From: Haematococcus lacustris
Lineage: Eukaryota; Chlorophyta; Chlorophyceae; Chlamydomonadales; Haematococcaceae
Direction: 5' to 3'
Length of the DNA: 64,000 nt
Assembly: GCA_030144725.1 (NCBI GenBank)
Contig: JASKMD010000026.1
Coordinates: 12,887,407-12,951,406 of the forward strand
Shown: piece after piece, positions 45,701-58,400 of the stretch
Layout of the letters: each line of letters opens with the position of its first letter
Position numbering within the stretch: the first letter of the stretch is position 1
Program-made: the position numbers and the translations under genes
The notes under the pieces: model-generated
Database searches by the model: none
The model's input: only the letters and a program-made list of their open reading frames with translations
What the model was told of the DNA's origin: nothing

Positions 45701-48700
45701 AGGCCGCACCTGCACCTGAGAGCTGCAGCAGTGCATTTAGTGACTTGTGTCGTGCTGAGCAGTGATTTGCGCACCTTAAATTCATACTGAAAAACCTTCC
45801 TGTTTGCTCATACAGTTTTCATTCCTTTGCTCCCATACTCCCGCTTGCCCAGCCTGATGTGCAGCCGGCCCGACCCAACTGCTGCCAGGCCCCCCTGTCA
45901 TGGCTGTAAGGCACACCTGTCGTGCACGAACTGGTCCACCAGCTGGCGCAGCACGGGGGCCAGCACCTCGGGGGGTACCAGGTCATGCGCTGCGCCGACC
46001 AAGGCGGCCAGGATGACGGTGATGTCCCGGGTGTGGGGGGCCACGTACTTTTGCAGGAAGGGGTAGAAGTTCAGGACCTGCAGCCTGGCGCGGGGTGGGG
46101 TAGGTGCAGGGTGTTGGTGAGAGGCAGGGAGGTGGTTGCATGGTCAGGGTGGTGGGATGTGGGAGAGTTGGGAGCAGTGGAGAGTGCAGGGTGGCTTGTG
46201 CAGAGGTGCAGGCTGGGGGAGTGAGGCGGCTGCAAGGTGGGGCGGTGTTCTCTGGAAGGTGAGAGCAGACTGAAGGTGATGGGTGGCGGTTGTCAGGGGG
46301 ACCGGGGTGAGGGTGGGGAGAGGGAGAGCAGCAAGATCAGCTTGGGATGCGGGGGGTCTGAGGGTGTGGGGTGTGGGGGAGGTGACATGGGACATGGTGA
46401 AGGGGGTGAAGGGGGTGAAGGGGGATAGCAGAGGGGCCCAGAAGAAGTGAACACGGAGTGAGGTTACCCTGGATGTCTGAGGCACTGCTCTGGCTCTGCC
46501 CTCATGTGAAGTACTTCATTGTGTGGTGCAGCACTGAGGGCTGGTGGAGTGGGAGCGCCCTGCTTGCTTGCTTGTTTTCGTGTGGGAGCCTTGCTAGCTG
46601 GAGGGCCGTGTGTGTGGGCTGGGTGGGGGTAGGGCATGTATGTGGGTTAAGCTGCACTGCTACTGCTGCTGCTGCTACTGCTGCTGCCCTGGCACCATCA
46701 CTGACTTGTGCATGCCGATGATGCGGCTGACCACCCCCAGCATGGCCATGCGGGCCTCAAACCGCTCGTTGCCACTTTGCAGCCGGGTGAACAGCCGCTC
46801 CGCAAACGCCTGCAGGATGGGCGAGGAAGAGGAAGAGGAAAAGGTGTGACTAGCCTTGGTCTAGGGCTTCCCTTGGCAGCTACTCACCTAGATCACCTAG
46901 ACACAATCGCCGTAAACTACCAAAACCAAGACCGCCATGACTCACCTGGGGGTCATGTAGCAGGTGCAGCGCAGCAAAGGTCTCGTGGGTGGCCGCCGCC
47001 TCCCGCCGCCCCACCTTCTTCACCGTGGCCATCACGCGCTTCAGCTTCTTCACCTTCTTGCGCTTGCTGCTGCGCGTGCCCTGCAGGGGGCAGGGAAGAG
47101 ACCGGGTGCCCAGCCAGGGGTGGGAGGTCCCAGTTGCCAGGGCAGGGGTGGGGCACTGCTCCTAACGCTCTTCCCATTCCTCCCAAAGCAGAGGCCTTTG
47201 CTGATGGTGGCCCGCCCAGCCTCCTAGCAGTCTCCACTGCTTTGGGCATTTTTCACATGCATGTGTTGGGTGTTGCTCGCTTGTGAGAGACGCATGCGAA
47301 GGAACCTGTCACACCCTCCACCTTCACCCTCCCACCCCTGATAAGTGGACCCTGATCCCACACGCCTCACCCTACAATGACTTGCACCCTTTCGTATGAC
47401 TAGGACACAGTGACATCATCCTGCACCTGCGCTCAGCCAAAGATGACTCTGGCTCCTGGCACCCCTGCCTCTCAGGGCTCTTTGGTGTGTGACCCTCATC
47501 TTTTCCACACAAAGCCACCAGCTCTGTGCACCGCATCACTCCAATTACACTCTTCTCTAATTATACTCTTACTCTAATTATACTCTCACACAAATGCCAC
47601 GCTGTCGGTATCTAAACTAAACCTCACCCCGGCCACACCCACCGCGTTGTATGCCTTGTACACGTCCTCCTTGCTGGGGGCTCGGACTTTGCTGTTCTCG
47701 TCATCGCTGCCTGGGCCGTGACGCTCATCCTCCTCCCCGTCCTCATCGCCGTCTTTGTCCTGGCCAAGGAAGAATTTCACCGCGGCCAGCATGACGCGGC
47801 TGGACTTGTGGAACGCGGCGCTCGCTACAGGCGTCGCGGGGGAGGGTGCGGGGCACAGAGAATCGCTAGGACTGGTGTAGCGGTGTGGAGACTCTTGCGC
47901 GCGAGCAGGAAGCAGAAAACTGTGCGTGGAGGATGCGCTAGTAGCCTTGAAGCACACAGCGCTGCCTGCGCGACCTTATAGCCTACAACCTCGTCAGGGG
48001 CGCAGCTCATTGACCTACCGATGACATTCACGGTGCGCGCGTCGCGCCACACCTGCCGCCGCCACAGCTCAGTGCACACCGCGAGGCTCTTTTTGGCGGC
48101 TGCCTCGTTGTCGTCCGCGATAATACCGTACATGAAGCTCTGCAGCTGCCGGTTCAGCTTCTCATTGCGGTGCTTCTTGTTGCTGTTCTTAATGTCTGCA
48201 CAGCAGGATACGTACTTACCACGCTAAGACCGCATTTCGCTGGGCCGGTGCATGGTGTGAGAGCGGGTGTGCGACTGCGTGTTACCTGCGACGATGTGTC
48301 CGAACAACAGTCGGCGCAGACTCTTGTCTTGGCAGCGGAACAGGCGGAAGAAGAGCGGCAATACCTGGATGGGCTGCAGGAGGCCCCGGTTGCGCATGAG
48401 GATCAGGGACTGCAAAAGATGTGACATACGCAGCAACGATACAGTCCAGAATGAGCTGCAGGTCAACATTCAGCCCCCCAGCACCCCCATATCCCTGAAG
48501 CCTCTGCCCCACCACCAGCCTAACCTGCACAAGGGTTCGTCGCAGGTGCGGGTCAAGCACTGCGTAGTGCGTGTCCAGCAGCTGCATTAGCCCCGGAGCG
48601 AACTGGGCCGTGGTGCGCAAGTAGCTTCCAGCCACCTGCACAGGGCAACCCCACAGTGTACAGGCTGGCCCCATGCTCCAGGCCCAGTCAGCGCAATATA

Positions 48701-49992
48701 CCTGGCCTACCTGCACATGGGCTGGGCTGGGCTGGGCTGGGCTGGGCTGGGCTGGGCTGGGCTGGGCTGGGCTGGGCTGGGCTGGGCTGGGCTGGGCTGG
48801 GCTGGGCTGGGCTGGGCTGGGCTGGGCTGGGCTGGGCTGGGCTGGGCTGGGCTGGGCTGGGCTGGGCTGGGCTGGGCTGGGCTGGGCTGGGCTGGGCTGG
48901 GCTGGGCTGGGCTGGGCTGGGCTGGGCTGGGCTGGGCTGGGCTGGGCTGGGCTGGGCTGGGCTGGGCTGGGCTGGGCTGGGCTGGGCTGGGCTGGGCTGG
49001 GCTGGGCTGGGCTGGGCTGGGCTGGGCTGGGCTGGGCTGGGCTGGGCTGGGCTGGGCTGGGCTGGGCTGGGCTGGGCTGGGCTGGGCTGGGCTGGGCTGG
49101 GCTGGGCTGGGCTGGGCTGGGCTGGGCTGGGCTGGGCTGGGCTGGGCTGGGCTGGGCTGGGCTGGGCTGGGCTGGGCTGGGCTGGGCTGGGCTGGGCTGG
49201 GCTGGGCTGGGCTGGGCTGGGCTGGGCTGGGCTGGGCTGGGCTGGGCTGGGCTGGGCTGGGCTGGGCTGGGCTGGGCTGGGCTGGGCTGGGCTGGGCTGG
49301 GCTGGGCTGGGCTGGGCTGGGCTGGGCTGGGCTGGGCTGGGCTGGGCTGGGCTGGGCTGGGCTGGGCTGGGCTGGGCTGGGCTGGGCTGGGCTGGGCTGG
49401 GCTGGGCTGGGCTGGGCTGGGCTGGGCTGGGCTGGGCTGGGCTGGGCTGGGCTGGGCTGGGCTGGGCTGGGCTGGGCTGGGCTGGGCTGGGCTGGGCTGG
49501 GCTGGGCTGGGCTGGGCTGGGCTGGGCTGGGCTGGGCTGGGCTGGGCTGGGCTGGGCTGGGCTGGGCTGGGCTGGGCTGGGCTGGGCTGGGCTGGGCTGG
49601 GCTGGGCTGGGCTGGGCTGGGCTGGGCTGGGCTGGGCTGGGCTCAGGAATGCCCATAGCACAATTACTTGCTTGGGCAATAAATGTTGCCAGTTCTCCAA
49701 ACTCCTTGCATTCTTTGCTGGGCTTCAGATTAAACACTTCCAGCAGAGCTTGGTAATGGCGGTACTACACAAGTAAAGAGTGGGCAAGTAGCGTTAACCA
49801 GCTGCTAGCTGCAAATGCCTGCTTGCTTGCATGCCTGCGGCGGACCTGTAACAAGAAGTCATCGCGGTATCCCTCGCAGTCCCGCTTGATGTTTGCCTGT
49901 ATACGGCAGCATACTTGAGCATAGAAGAAACGCGCACGAGCCGTCACAATTGCACAGTGCAAGCCAAGCACCTGGAGCGACAGCAGGTCCAT
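42754..49992 (-). CDS. SDA1: SDA1, 60S ribosomal subunit assembly/export factor
   Basis: Seventeen exons keep phase: 49972-49992, 49846-49896, 49672-49764, 48525-48635, 48286-48409, 48019-48195, 47643-47824, 46946-47080, 46706-46809, 45917-46084, 45534-45624, 45126-45199, 44533-44966, 44128-44305, 43705-43872, 43325-43506 and 42754-43013. The protein has 850 residues. Family words occur in order: [109 protein letters not shown], an acidic Ser/Asp/Glu tract, [12 protein letters not shown] and [23 protein letters not shown]1 is a nucleolar/nuclear protein needed for pre-60S maturation and export. The start is the first ATG in frame. Intron 3 uses a GC donor (GCAAGT) and holds a 925-bp GGGCT array. 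Confidence 0.93.
43927..44056. repeat. heptamer array (GGAGGGA)n
   Basis: About 18 copies of GAGGGAG/GGAGGGA in intron 14 of SDA1. Confidence 0.95.
46401..46425. repeat. short GGGGGTGAA repeat
   Basis: Three copies of GAAGGGGGT in intron 9 of SDA1. Confidence 0.8.
48719..49643. repeat. pentanucleotide array (GGGCT)n, about 185 copies
   Basis: Pure GGGCT/TGGGC over 925 bp, the second such array in the window. It fills intron 3 of SDA1, 28 bp from the GC donor, and would be C-rich (AGCCC) in the SDA1 transcript. Confidence 0.98.
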
Positions 49993-50339
49993 GATACAGA
50001 CACGAAGCACGTACGGCCGCTGCGTCAAGCTGCGCCCGACTCCGCAGGTACTAACTAACTATCGAACAAACGACAAACTGTTTTTCTAAAAGAAGTAGTA
50101 CGTAGTTAAGGAACATAACGGAGCGGGTGTGAGCTGGGTAAATAGGCAAACCTTCTTTTCATAGCATGCAACAGTAATCCATGTGACCCTTCTAAGCGTC
50201 CCATGTCTACCCCGCGTCGTAACCAGTGTTTATCATATCCAGCAAGGAGAATAAGCTCCCTCAAAGCACTGAATGAGTATGAGCGCCCACACATGCCTTT
50301 TCCAGCATGTGACCGCAACAGGCTAGAGCTCGTATGGAA
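49993..50339. other. upstream region of SDA1
   Basis: The 5' UTR and promoter of SDA1 should lie here. No TATA box is obvious. Confidence 0.5.
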
Positions 50340-50812
50340 GTTACAGAGCCACAATCTAGATATTCAGTGTGGTCAGCTCACAACATGCCATTTTGTGGAT
50401 GGGGGTCCCTTGTTCTGTGTGACTGGCGAGAGAGAAACGCACATTCTCCGCGTTTGTTGCAATGTCGCTCAGTTACTTGCCCCATGACGGTCTTCCGGCG
50501 CCGCCTGCACCAATGAAAGGCTCGTGGAGCAAGCCTGGCGGGCTGAAATGTGATTGTACTTCTGGCTCGATGCCAGGCGCAATTCGCTCATTGGTGCCGC
50601 TACTCACCACTAGAACAATCGACAGGAAGCAGCTGAGGTGTGTCCACGATCGCTTGCGCCGGCATGGCCTCACTCGCAAGAGTTAACGCGCCGCTTGCTA
50701 GGACACGCGCAGTAGTTCGCAGCTACCAATGTGATGAACGCTATCGAAAACGGTGCAGTGTCGAAAGAATATTTGCATGAAGGTAACCAACCCCATGTTG
50801 GGGACACCTGAA
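50340..50812. mobile_element. CAGG-family right-end fragment
   Basis: Matches the last 450 bp of copies A and B in plus orientation and ends at the terminus CATGTTGGGGACACCTGA. The left part is missing. Confidence 0.8.
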
Positions 50813-51093
50813 TTGCAGACCCGCCCCAGCCTGACCCTGCTCCTCATCCTTGGCCCTCCGGAGGTTATCAATTCAATCTTCAGTGGTATTGTGAAAGGCC
50901 GGTCCCCCTTATGCCACCTAGTAGGTCACCCCCGCCATTGGCCCCGCAAATGTGAGACGGTCTGGGGCGCGAACCTCCGTGTAGCTCGTGACAAAGTTTT
51001 GACGCAGCCGGGTGTAACAGGCGTATGCGACACCCACCAGCCGCAAAACACTAGCTCAGATCGGCGCCCGCCCAAACCTACTTAGTAAAATGG

Positions 51094-54000
51094 CAATCAA
51101 CCCTCCCGGTTACTCCTTGCCGATGTTCGGCAATAAAATAGGTACCAAAAACGGCAAACCCCCCGCAAGCACCCCGTCTGTAGTGTTTGTCCACGCTGGA
51201 GACCTGTAGGTACGACATCGCAGGCAAGAGCGGCGTTGAGCATACAGGTGAGCCAGCCACATTTATTGGTACACTTTTAGGCTGGCCCACCCGATGCTCA
51301 GCTCCCCAATGTAGGCCATCCCAATGTCCGTGCTCGCTGCTAGTGTCGACCGCGGGTACAATCTGCGCGTTGCAGGCGAATGTCCTGCATCGCAGCCTCG
51401 GTGCTGAGAGGGCGCACAAACAGCTCGACAACTCCTCTCAGTCCCGACGCCAACACATGAGCACCTAGACACCGTAGGCAAAAGCGCCCAGGTCAACAGC
51501 CTCCTCCTCGACAACCTCCTGCACCTGCTGCCCAGGCACCAGGCACCAAGAGGAGCATGGAGAAGCATTAGAAGACCAGCAGCAAGAAGAGGAGCAGCAG
51601 CAGGAAGAGCAGCGCTCGTACATCAGCAATGCACCACAGATGGAGGAGTGCTACTCCCACAAGCGCATGCTGGTGCAAAGCAGCCTCCAGTCTTCAGTGG
51701 ATGCTGCTTGGTCCAGCCACGCATGCTGTGGTGTGGCAGGTTCTTGTCAGCAGGAGAGCCTGCAGCCAAGAGATTCACTGCCTGCTGAGTATGTGAACAT
51801 GAACTACCGCGTTCCTGTCTAAACCCCTTGCTGGTGGTGTACATACTGTGAGCAACAAGTCATGCCTGACTCCATCCTTGCTGGTTGCTACCCCAACTTA
51901 CCACAGAGGCCAAGCCAGCTCCCAGCCTTGCGTTGCCCCTCGCCGCCCCAGGCCAGCCCTACCCCACCCCCTTCCAGCCAAGCCCCACACCCTCCCAGCC
52001 CTGCCCCACCCCCTACAAGCCCTGCCCCACCCCCTACAAGCCCTGCCCCACCCCCTCCCAGCCCTGCCCCACCCCCTCCCAGCCCTGCCCCACCCCCTCC
52101 CGGCCCTGCCCCACCCCCTCCCAGCCCTGCCCCACCCCTCCCCGCCTTGCGCTGCCCCTCCACTCCCTGCCCAACCCCATCCCAACCCCACCCCCTCCCA
52201 GCCCTGCCCCACCCCCTCCCAGCCCTGCCCCACCCCCTCCCAGCCCTGCCCCACCCCCTCCCAGCCCTGCCCCACCCCCTCCCAGCCCTGCCCCACCCCC
52301 TCCCAGCCCTGCCCCACCCCATCCCAGCCTTGCGTTGCCCCTGCCCTGCCCTGCCCTGCCCTGTCCTGCCTGTAGGTGTGTGGCAGTGCCGGCTGCAGGT
52401 AGCAGCAGGCTGCAGGTGTGCTGCAGTGCATGAGCAGCAGATGCAGGCTGCAGTGCATGTATTACAGTGCATGAGCAGCAGCAGCATCAGGCTGTAGTGC
52501 ATGAGCAGCTGTGCAAGGACAGCAGCAGCAGTGTATGAGCAGCAGCAGCAGGCTGTCGGTATGTGGCGGTGCAGGCTGCAGGTAGCTGCAGGCTGCAGGT
52601 GTGCTTTAGTGCATGGACAGCGACAGCAGCATCAGGCTATAATGCATGACCAACAGTGCAAGGACAGCAACATGCGCGGTGTGTGTCTGGTTGCATGCAC
52701 AAAGCTGGAGTGGCAACCCAACACTGCTGCGACAGGGAAGCTCATTCCAAGGCATATATCTGGCATGGTCTGCAACGGTCTTGGTAGCGCCATGCAAATA
52801 AAGGCATGCAATATGCGGTTGTTCATATGGACACCACGTTGGTTGTGTAAGACGGGGTTTCCCGGTGATGGGCTACTGCAACTCGAACATCAAGGTCTAC
52901 AATAGACCTAGCGTCCTTGACCGTGCCAGTTGCAGCGTCGATGTAATACCGCATGGTGCCATATGGTTGGATTTGGTGCGTATATTTGGTCCAGCTAGCT
53001 GTGACACATTGGGTGTGGATCACTGCCAGGCCTGCACTTGCTATGCATCACCGTGATGCATACATGCAAAGGGGGTATGTAGCGGGTGACTACCACGTTT
53101 GCAGCATTAGCGCATCACCGCGTGGTGGTGTTGTCCATACAAGGGGCGTAGGTATCATGTGTGAAGAGGATACACGGCTAATTACCATCACCGTTTTCTT
53201 CATTACAGCTTGACCATTCACAACTTACAAATCACGTTGTGTGGCATGGAACTGAACGGAAGCTCAGGACAACCTTTGTAAAAGCTTTTGTACCATGCAA
53301 CATTCTTCTTAGGATGGTCTCTGACTGCACTGATGGTCTCTGACTGATGGGCACTGACTGGGCACTGATGGGCTCTGACTGCCACACACCTACAGCCTGC
53401 TGCTGCTGTCCATGCACTGCTGCATGCACTACAGTCCTGCTGCACTTGTAGCTGCTCATGCACCGCAACCCAGCCTACGACTTGCTGCTGCTGCTCATGC
53501 ACTGCAGCACATGCACTGCAGCCTGCTGCTGCTGCTCATGCATTGCAGCACACCTACAGCCTGCTGCTACCTGCACTGCCACACACCTACAGCCTGCTGC
53601 TGCCCATGCACTGCTGCTCATGCACTACAGCCTGCTGCTGTTGCTGCTCATGCACTGCAGCCTACTGCTGCTGCTCATGCACTGCAGCACACCTACAGCC
53701 TGCTGTTACCTGCAGCCTGCACTGCCACACACCTACATGCAGGGCAAGGCAGGGTAGGGCAGGGTAGGGCAGGGCAGGGTAGGGCAGGGTAAGACAGGGC
53801 AGGGCAGGGTAGGGCAGGGCAGGGCAGGTCTGGTCATGTCATGTCATGGGCAGCGCAAGGCTGGGAAGGGGTGGGGCAGGGCTGGGAGGGGGAGGGACAG
53901 GGCAGGGCAGGGGCGGGGCAGGGCTGGGAGGGGGAGGGGCAGGGCTGGGAGGGGGAGGGGGCAGGGCTGGGAGGGGGTGGGGCAGGGCTGGAAGGGGGTG

Positions 54001-55178
54001 GGGCAGGGCTGGGAGGGGGTGGGGCAGGGCTGGGAGGGGGTGGGGCAGGGCGTGGAAGGGGGTGGGGCAGGGCTGGGAGGGGGTGGGGCAGGGCTGGGAG
54101 GGGGGGGGCAGGGCCGGGAGGGGGTGGGGCAGGGCTTGTAGGGGGGGGGCAGGGCTGGGAGGGGGTGGGGCAGGGCTGGGAGGGGGTGGGGCTGGGCTGG
54201 AAGGGGGTGGGGTAGGGCTGGCCTGGGGCGGCGAGGGGCAACGCAAGGCTGGGAGCTGGCTTGGCCTCTGTGGTGAGTTGGGGTAGCAACCAGCAAGGAT
54301 GGAGTCAGGCATGACTTGTTGCTCACAGTATGTGCACCACCAGCAAGGGGTTTAGACAGGAACGCGGTAGTTCATGTTCACATACTCAGCAGGCAGTGAA
54401 TCTCTTGGCTGCAGGCTCTCCTGCTGACAAGAACCTGCCACACCACAGCATGCATGGCTGGACCAAGCAGCATCCACTGAAGACTGGAGGCGCTTTGCAC
54501 CAGCATGCGCTTGTGGGAGTAGCACTCCTCCATCTGTGGTGCATTGCTGATTTACGAGCGCCGCATGCACTTGTTCAACGCGGTCCAGTGCTGATCCTCC
54601 ACCCTCTTCCTTTCACTCCAGTCTCTGCTTTGCTTTCCTCCAGCTCTGCTCCATTGCTGCTGCTCTTCCTGCTGCTGCTCCTCTTCTTGCTGCTGGTCTT
54701 CTAATGCTTCTCCATGCTCCTCTTGGTGCCTGGTGCCTGGGCAGCAGGTGTAGGAGGTTGTCGAGGAGGAGGCTGTTGACCTGGGCGCTTTTGCCTACGG
54801 TGTCTAGGTGCTCATGTGTTGGCGTCGGGACTGAGAGGAGTTGCTGAGCCCTTTGTGTGCCCTCTCAGCACAGAGGCCGCGATGCAGGACATCCGCCTGC
54901 AACGCGCAGGTTGTAACCGCGGTCAACATTAGCAGCGAGCACGGACATTAGGATGGCCTACATTAGTGAGCTGAGCATCGGTGGGGCCAGCCTAAATGTG
55001 TACCAATAAATGTGGCTGGCTCACCATTGAGCTCGACGCCGCTCTTGCCTGCGATGCCGTACCTACAGGCCTCCAGCGTGGACAAACACTACAGACGGGG
55101 TGCTCGCGGGGGGTTTGCCGTTTTTGGTACCTGTTTTATTGCCGAAAATCGGCAAGGAGTAACCGGGAGGGTTGATTG
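51094..55178. mobile_element. 4.1-kb foldback element with long inverted arms
   Basis: The outer ends (CAATCAACCCTCCCGGTTAC and its complement) are inverted repeats and similarity continues inward for about 1.3 kb on each side (51094 to about 52400, and about 53800 to 55178). The flanks are AAAATGG at 51087-51093 and again at 55179-55185, a 7-bp direct repeat. The arms hold a CCAGCCCTGCCCCACCCCCT minisatellite and the same unrecognised frame (near 51640-51844 and 54330-54550). The 1.4-kb middle has GCATGAGCAGCAG-type repeats at both edges and an unmatched core at about 52700-53380. No transposase is recognised. Long arms suggest a MULE- or Foldback-type element. Confidence 0.8.
51955..52345. 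repeat. 19-20-bp minisatellite (CCCTCCCAGCCCTGCCCCA)n
   Basis: About twenty copies in the left arm of the foldback element. The same array appears inverted at 53870-54225 in the right arm. Confidence 0.93.
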
Positions 55179-55433
55179 AAAATGGAGAGTAAAGAATGTC
55201 CAGTCACACTCCCTCGGGACAGTTCTTCTTTTCCTTCTTTCCACTTGATGAAATGGAACACCAGAACCGGCCATCTCATTGTCGCTGAGCTGGGATTAAG
55301 AAGCAACGTGTACTGCTTGTCCTCCTCTTCTTGCCCTACTGCGTCAGGGCCGAAGCAAGGTGGAGCCCCATAGCCGCGCTTGATCCTGCAGGCACTCCGG
55401 CTGCACCGGGCCTGGGCCAGCAGCGGGTGAGCG

Positions 55434-58400
55434 CTAGTTCACATTCTTGCGGTAGCCGTCCCGCTTGCTGGCCATCACAAAGCCTGCCTTGTCTAGCGCC
55501 AGGATGGTCTGCACAGTCCAGCAGCAGCAACCGTAGCAGTAGCAGTGAGAGCAGCAGCGGCAGCGGCAGCTAAGAAGGGCCAGTCAGCATGGGGGAGGCG
55601 GCATGTGCACCGCTACACAGCCTTGCAACACTCACCACAGCGCGGCACTGAAAACACACAGCTGGTGCATTCCATGCACCTAGTCGCCACCGCAGTAGCA
55701 GCAAAAGTCTAACCCCACCCACTGGAATGATGCATGGATGCATGGACCCAGCCTTGTCCTGTTGTGCAAGATGTGCATGGTATCGTTCGCATTGGGTTGC
55801 CCTCACCCTGTCAATAGTACGATGCCTGCCCCCCCATGCAGGGGCCCACAGTGCCAAGATGGCAACATGCCGGGCACAAAGCACCTTCCTACCCTGCCCT
55901 GCCTACTACCCACCTGCCCTGCCTTCCTTGCTACCCACTGCCCAGCTGCCCTGCCGGCCGCCTGCCCTGCCCTGCAGCTGCCCACCCCTGTTTGCCAACC
56001 CTGCCCTGACCACATAGCCCTTCAACACCCACATCACGCTCAATCCTTGATGCCAGGGCAGCGTGCTCAGGCGGGAGCTGCACATAGGCCAGGGCAGTGC
56101 TGGGACCTGCGGCGCCACACAGCCCGCAGTCAGGCAGGGCAGGGGAGCTCAGGATGCTGGTGCGGGTGCGGGTGCGGGTGGGGGTGCGGGTGCGGGAGCG
56201 GGTGCGGGTGCGGGTGCGGGTGCGGTGCGGGAGCGGGTGCGGGTGCAGGTGCGGGTGCGGGTGCGGGTGCTGAAGCGGGTGCCACTCAGCGCACTACGAG
56301 GCACAGTGTGACGCCGTGCCTTGTAAAACGCCGTGGTGTCATCATCAATGTGGGACACAAGCGCCCACCACTAACGCATCAACGCACAGGGTGACGCCGT
56401 GACGCAAAATGCGATGCCACCGTCAATGTGCCCACCACCAGCACATCTACTACGATGTCGCCCATCAGCACGGCAGCACCGCGAGCTGTACGAGAGGGCG
56501 CCTAGCGTGACAGCGAGCCCAGCGCTGCCCCGCACCTCTGTGTGGGAAGCGGGTCGAGCGGGTGCGGTGCGCTTTGAGGCGGCGCGCTAGGTCGCCTGTC
56601 TGTCCGGCATAGAAAGGGCCGCCCGGGTAGCTCAGCACGTACACGCAGTGCTTGCCTGAGGCTGAGGCCGGCACCTGCACGGTGCAACGCGACGAAGCCG
56701 TAATGCCCACTGGCGACACAGCTACTGCTGCAATGCTCCCGGCGTGAAGGCTGCTCTTGTGCGCGAGCAAGCCGAAATGCGAGTCTAGCTCCAGCGAAGC
56801 AACGCGCTTGGTTGCCAACAGACGAGCTTGGTCCACAGCTAGGCTTGTGACATGCCATAGGCTTACCGTGGGGTTGACCATGACCTACTGTGCGTGAAAG
56901 GCAACATGTGTTCCCGGCCCAGTGCCTAGCTCGTGACTATCCCAATGCCCAATGCAGTGGTGGACATGATACATCAGACAAGTACTAAGCATATGTATTG
57001 TGCTCAGCAGGCCGTTGCATGTTGTGTGTGCATGGATGTGAAGGTGGAGCAGTGCAGGGGAGCTGCACAAGCTGATGGGTGTGAGGACAGTAGCCAGCTA
57101 GGACTCACCATTTGGCCCACTCGAACCGGCACCACTTCCAGATTATGCATGGAGTCTGTTGTGCAGCCCTGGAGCTCCGCCTGGGCCAGCATGCCGGCAG
57201 GATCGGTGGAGGGGCTGTTGGAGTGACTGGCTGCGCCTCCAGCTTCTGTTGATGTAGGTGGGACGGGGTCCTGCTGCGCTGCAACGCCCTTTTTCTGTCT
57301 GCCTCGCTTCGGCGTTGCGACCGGACCGGGTGTTCCGGTGTCAGAGCTCGCCAGCGCGGATGCCGTGCCTGCCGCCGAGATTGTTGCTGACGCGACCGAC
57401 AGAAGAATCTGGCCGGCTGCCTCAACACGTCGACACAGTACCGTCTCCGCGTCCGCGTCGTCACTCCCACTCACACTCATGTCCTGTGCATCACCGTCGC
57501 ACTCCACGTCTGTACTGTCAGCAGCATCTGCCTCGCTGGCGATGTCGACCATCGCTTTAGCCGCCACCAGCCGAGTGGAGTGCGTGCGGTACCGGCCCTC
57601 GCGGATCCTGCGGTACCACTCCCTGCATACGACCGACATTTTCAAAACTGTAGGTAGCTATCAGGTAGCTGCCTCAGAGGGTGTACCAGGCGACAGGCAG
57701 GGGCTTGAGCAAGGCCAGGTATGCACTGCTACTGTGTCTGCCCACCCCACCGCGTGGCTCCGGAAAAGCCGGCCGGCAGTCGGGACTCCGCCAATTCATG
57801 CGCCAAGCTCTCAAAGCACCATCCGTCTTGGATGCGCCAGGTTGGGCGGCGCGGAGAGTCTGTGTGTCGGCCACATCAAAGCACAACCAGGTCAAAACCG
57901 CCTGGAGAGGCTTGTGGAAGTTAGGCGGTCAACCGACTTGGCGTTCTCGGCACTTCCGCAACAGATTTGTGGAGCGATGCAGAACACAGGGTGGTGCGCA
58001 ATGGGCCACGCTAAGCTGTTAGCTCAGCGCCGTCGACCAACGACTGACCCTGCAGCTCCCGCACCTGCTGTGATGCCCATGCAGGCGTAGCCCAGGCCAG
58101 CCTGTGGCCAGAATTCGGAGGATTGCGTGAGCGGCACCAGCTCATGGAGGTGGGTGGCAAAGAGGCCCACACACCCCCGGCTGCACAGCGTGTCCAGCAG
58201 GGCAGCGGCAACAGAGGTGCCTGCATCCACCTGCAGTCGGCAATAGGGGCACTGGCCTGGGCGAGGGTGCCTGGGCGACAAGCACAACACAGCAAGCGGG
58301 CCCTGGCTGGGGTGAGGGCACAAGCACAACACAGCAAGCGTGAGTGCAGGCTAACCCTTCACCCTCACACTGCAAGCTTGAGGCATCCCTGTCCTACGAG

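Noticed and set aside
48282..49776. Very long open frames (Trp-Ala-Gly-Leu-Gly; Ser-Pro-Ala-Gln-Pro) on both strands
   Set aside because: They are readings of the pure GGGCT array joined to SDA1 exons 4 and 5. A 5-bp unit without stop words is open in all frames.
51848..52497. Proline-rich proteins in three frames
   Set aside because: They read the CCAGCCCTGCCCCACC minisatellite in the foldback arm; the mirror frames appear in the other arm.
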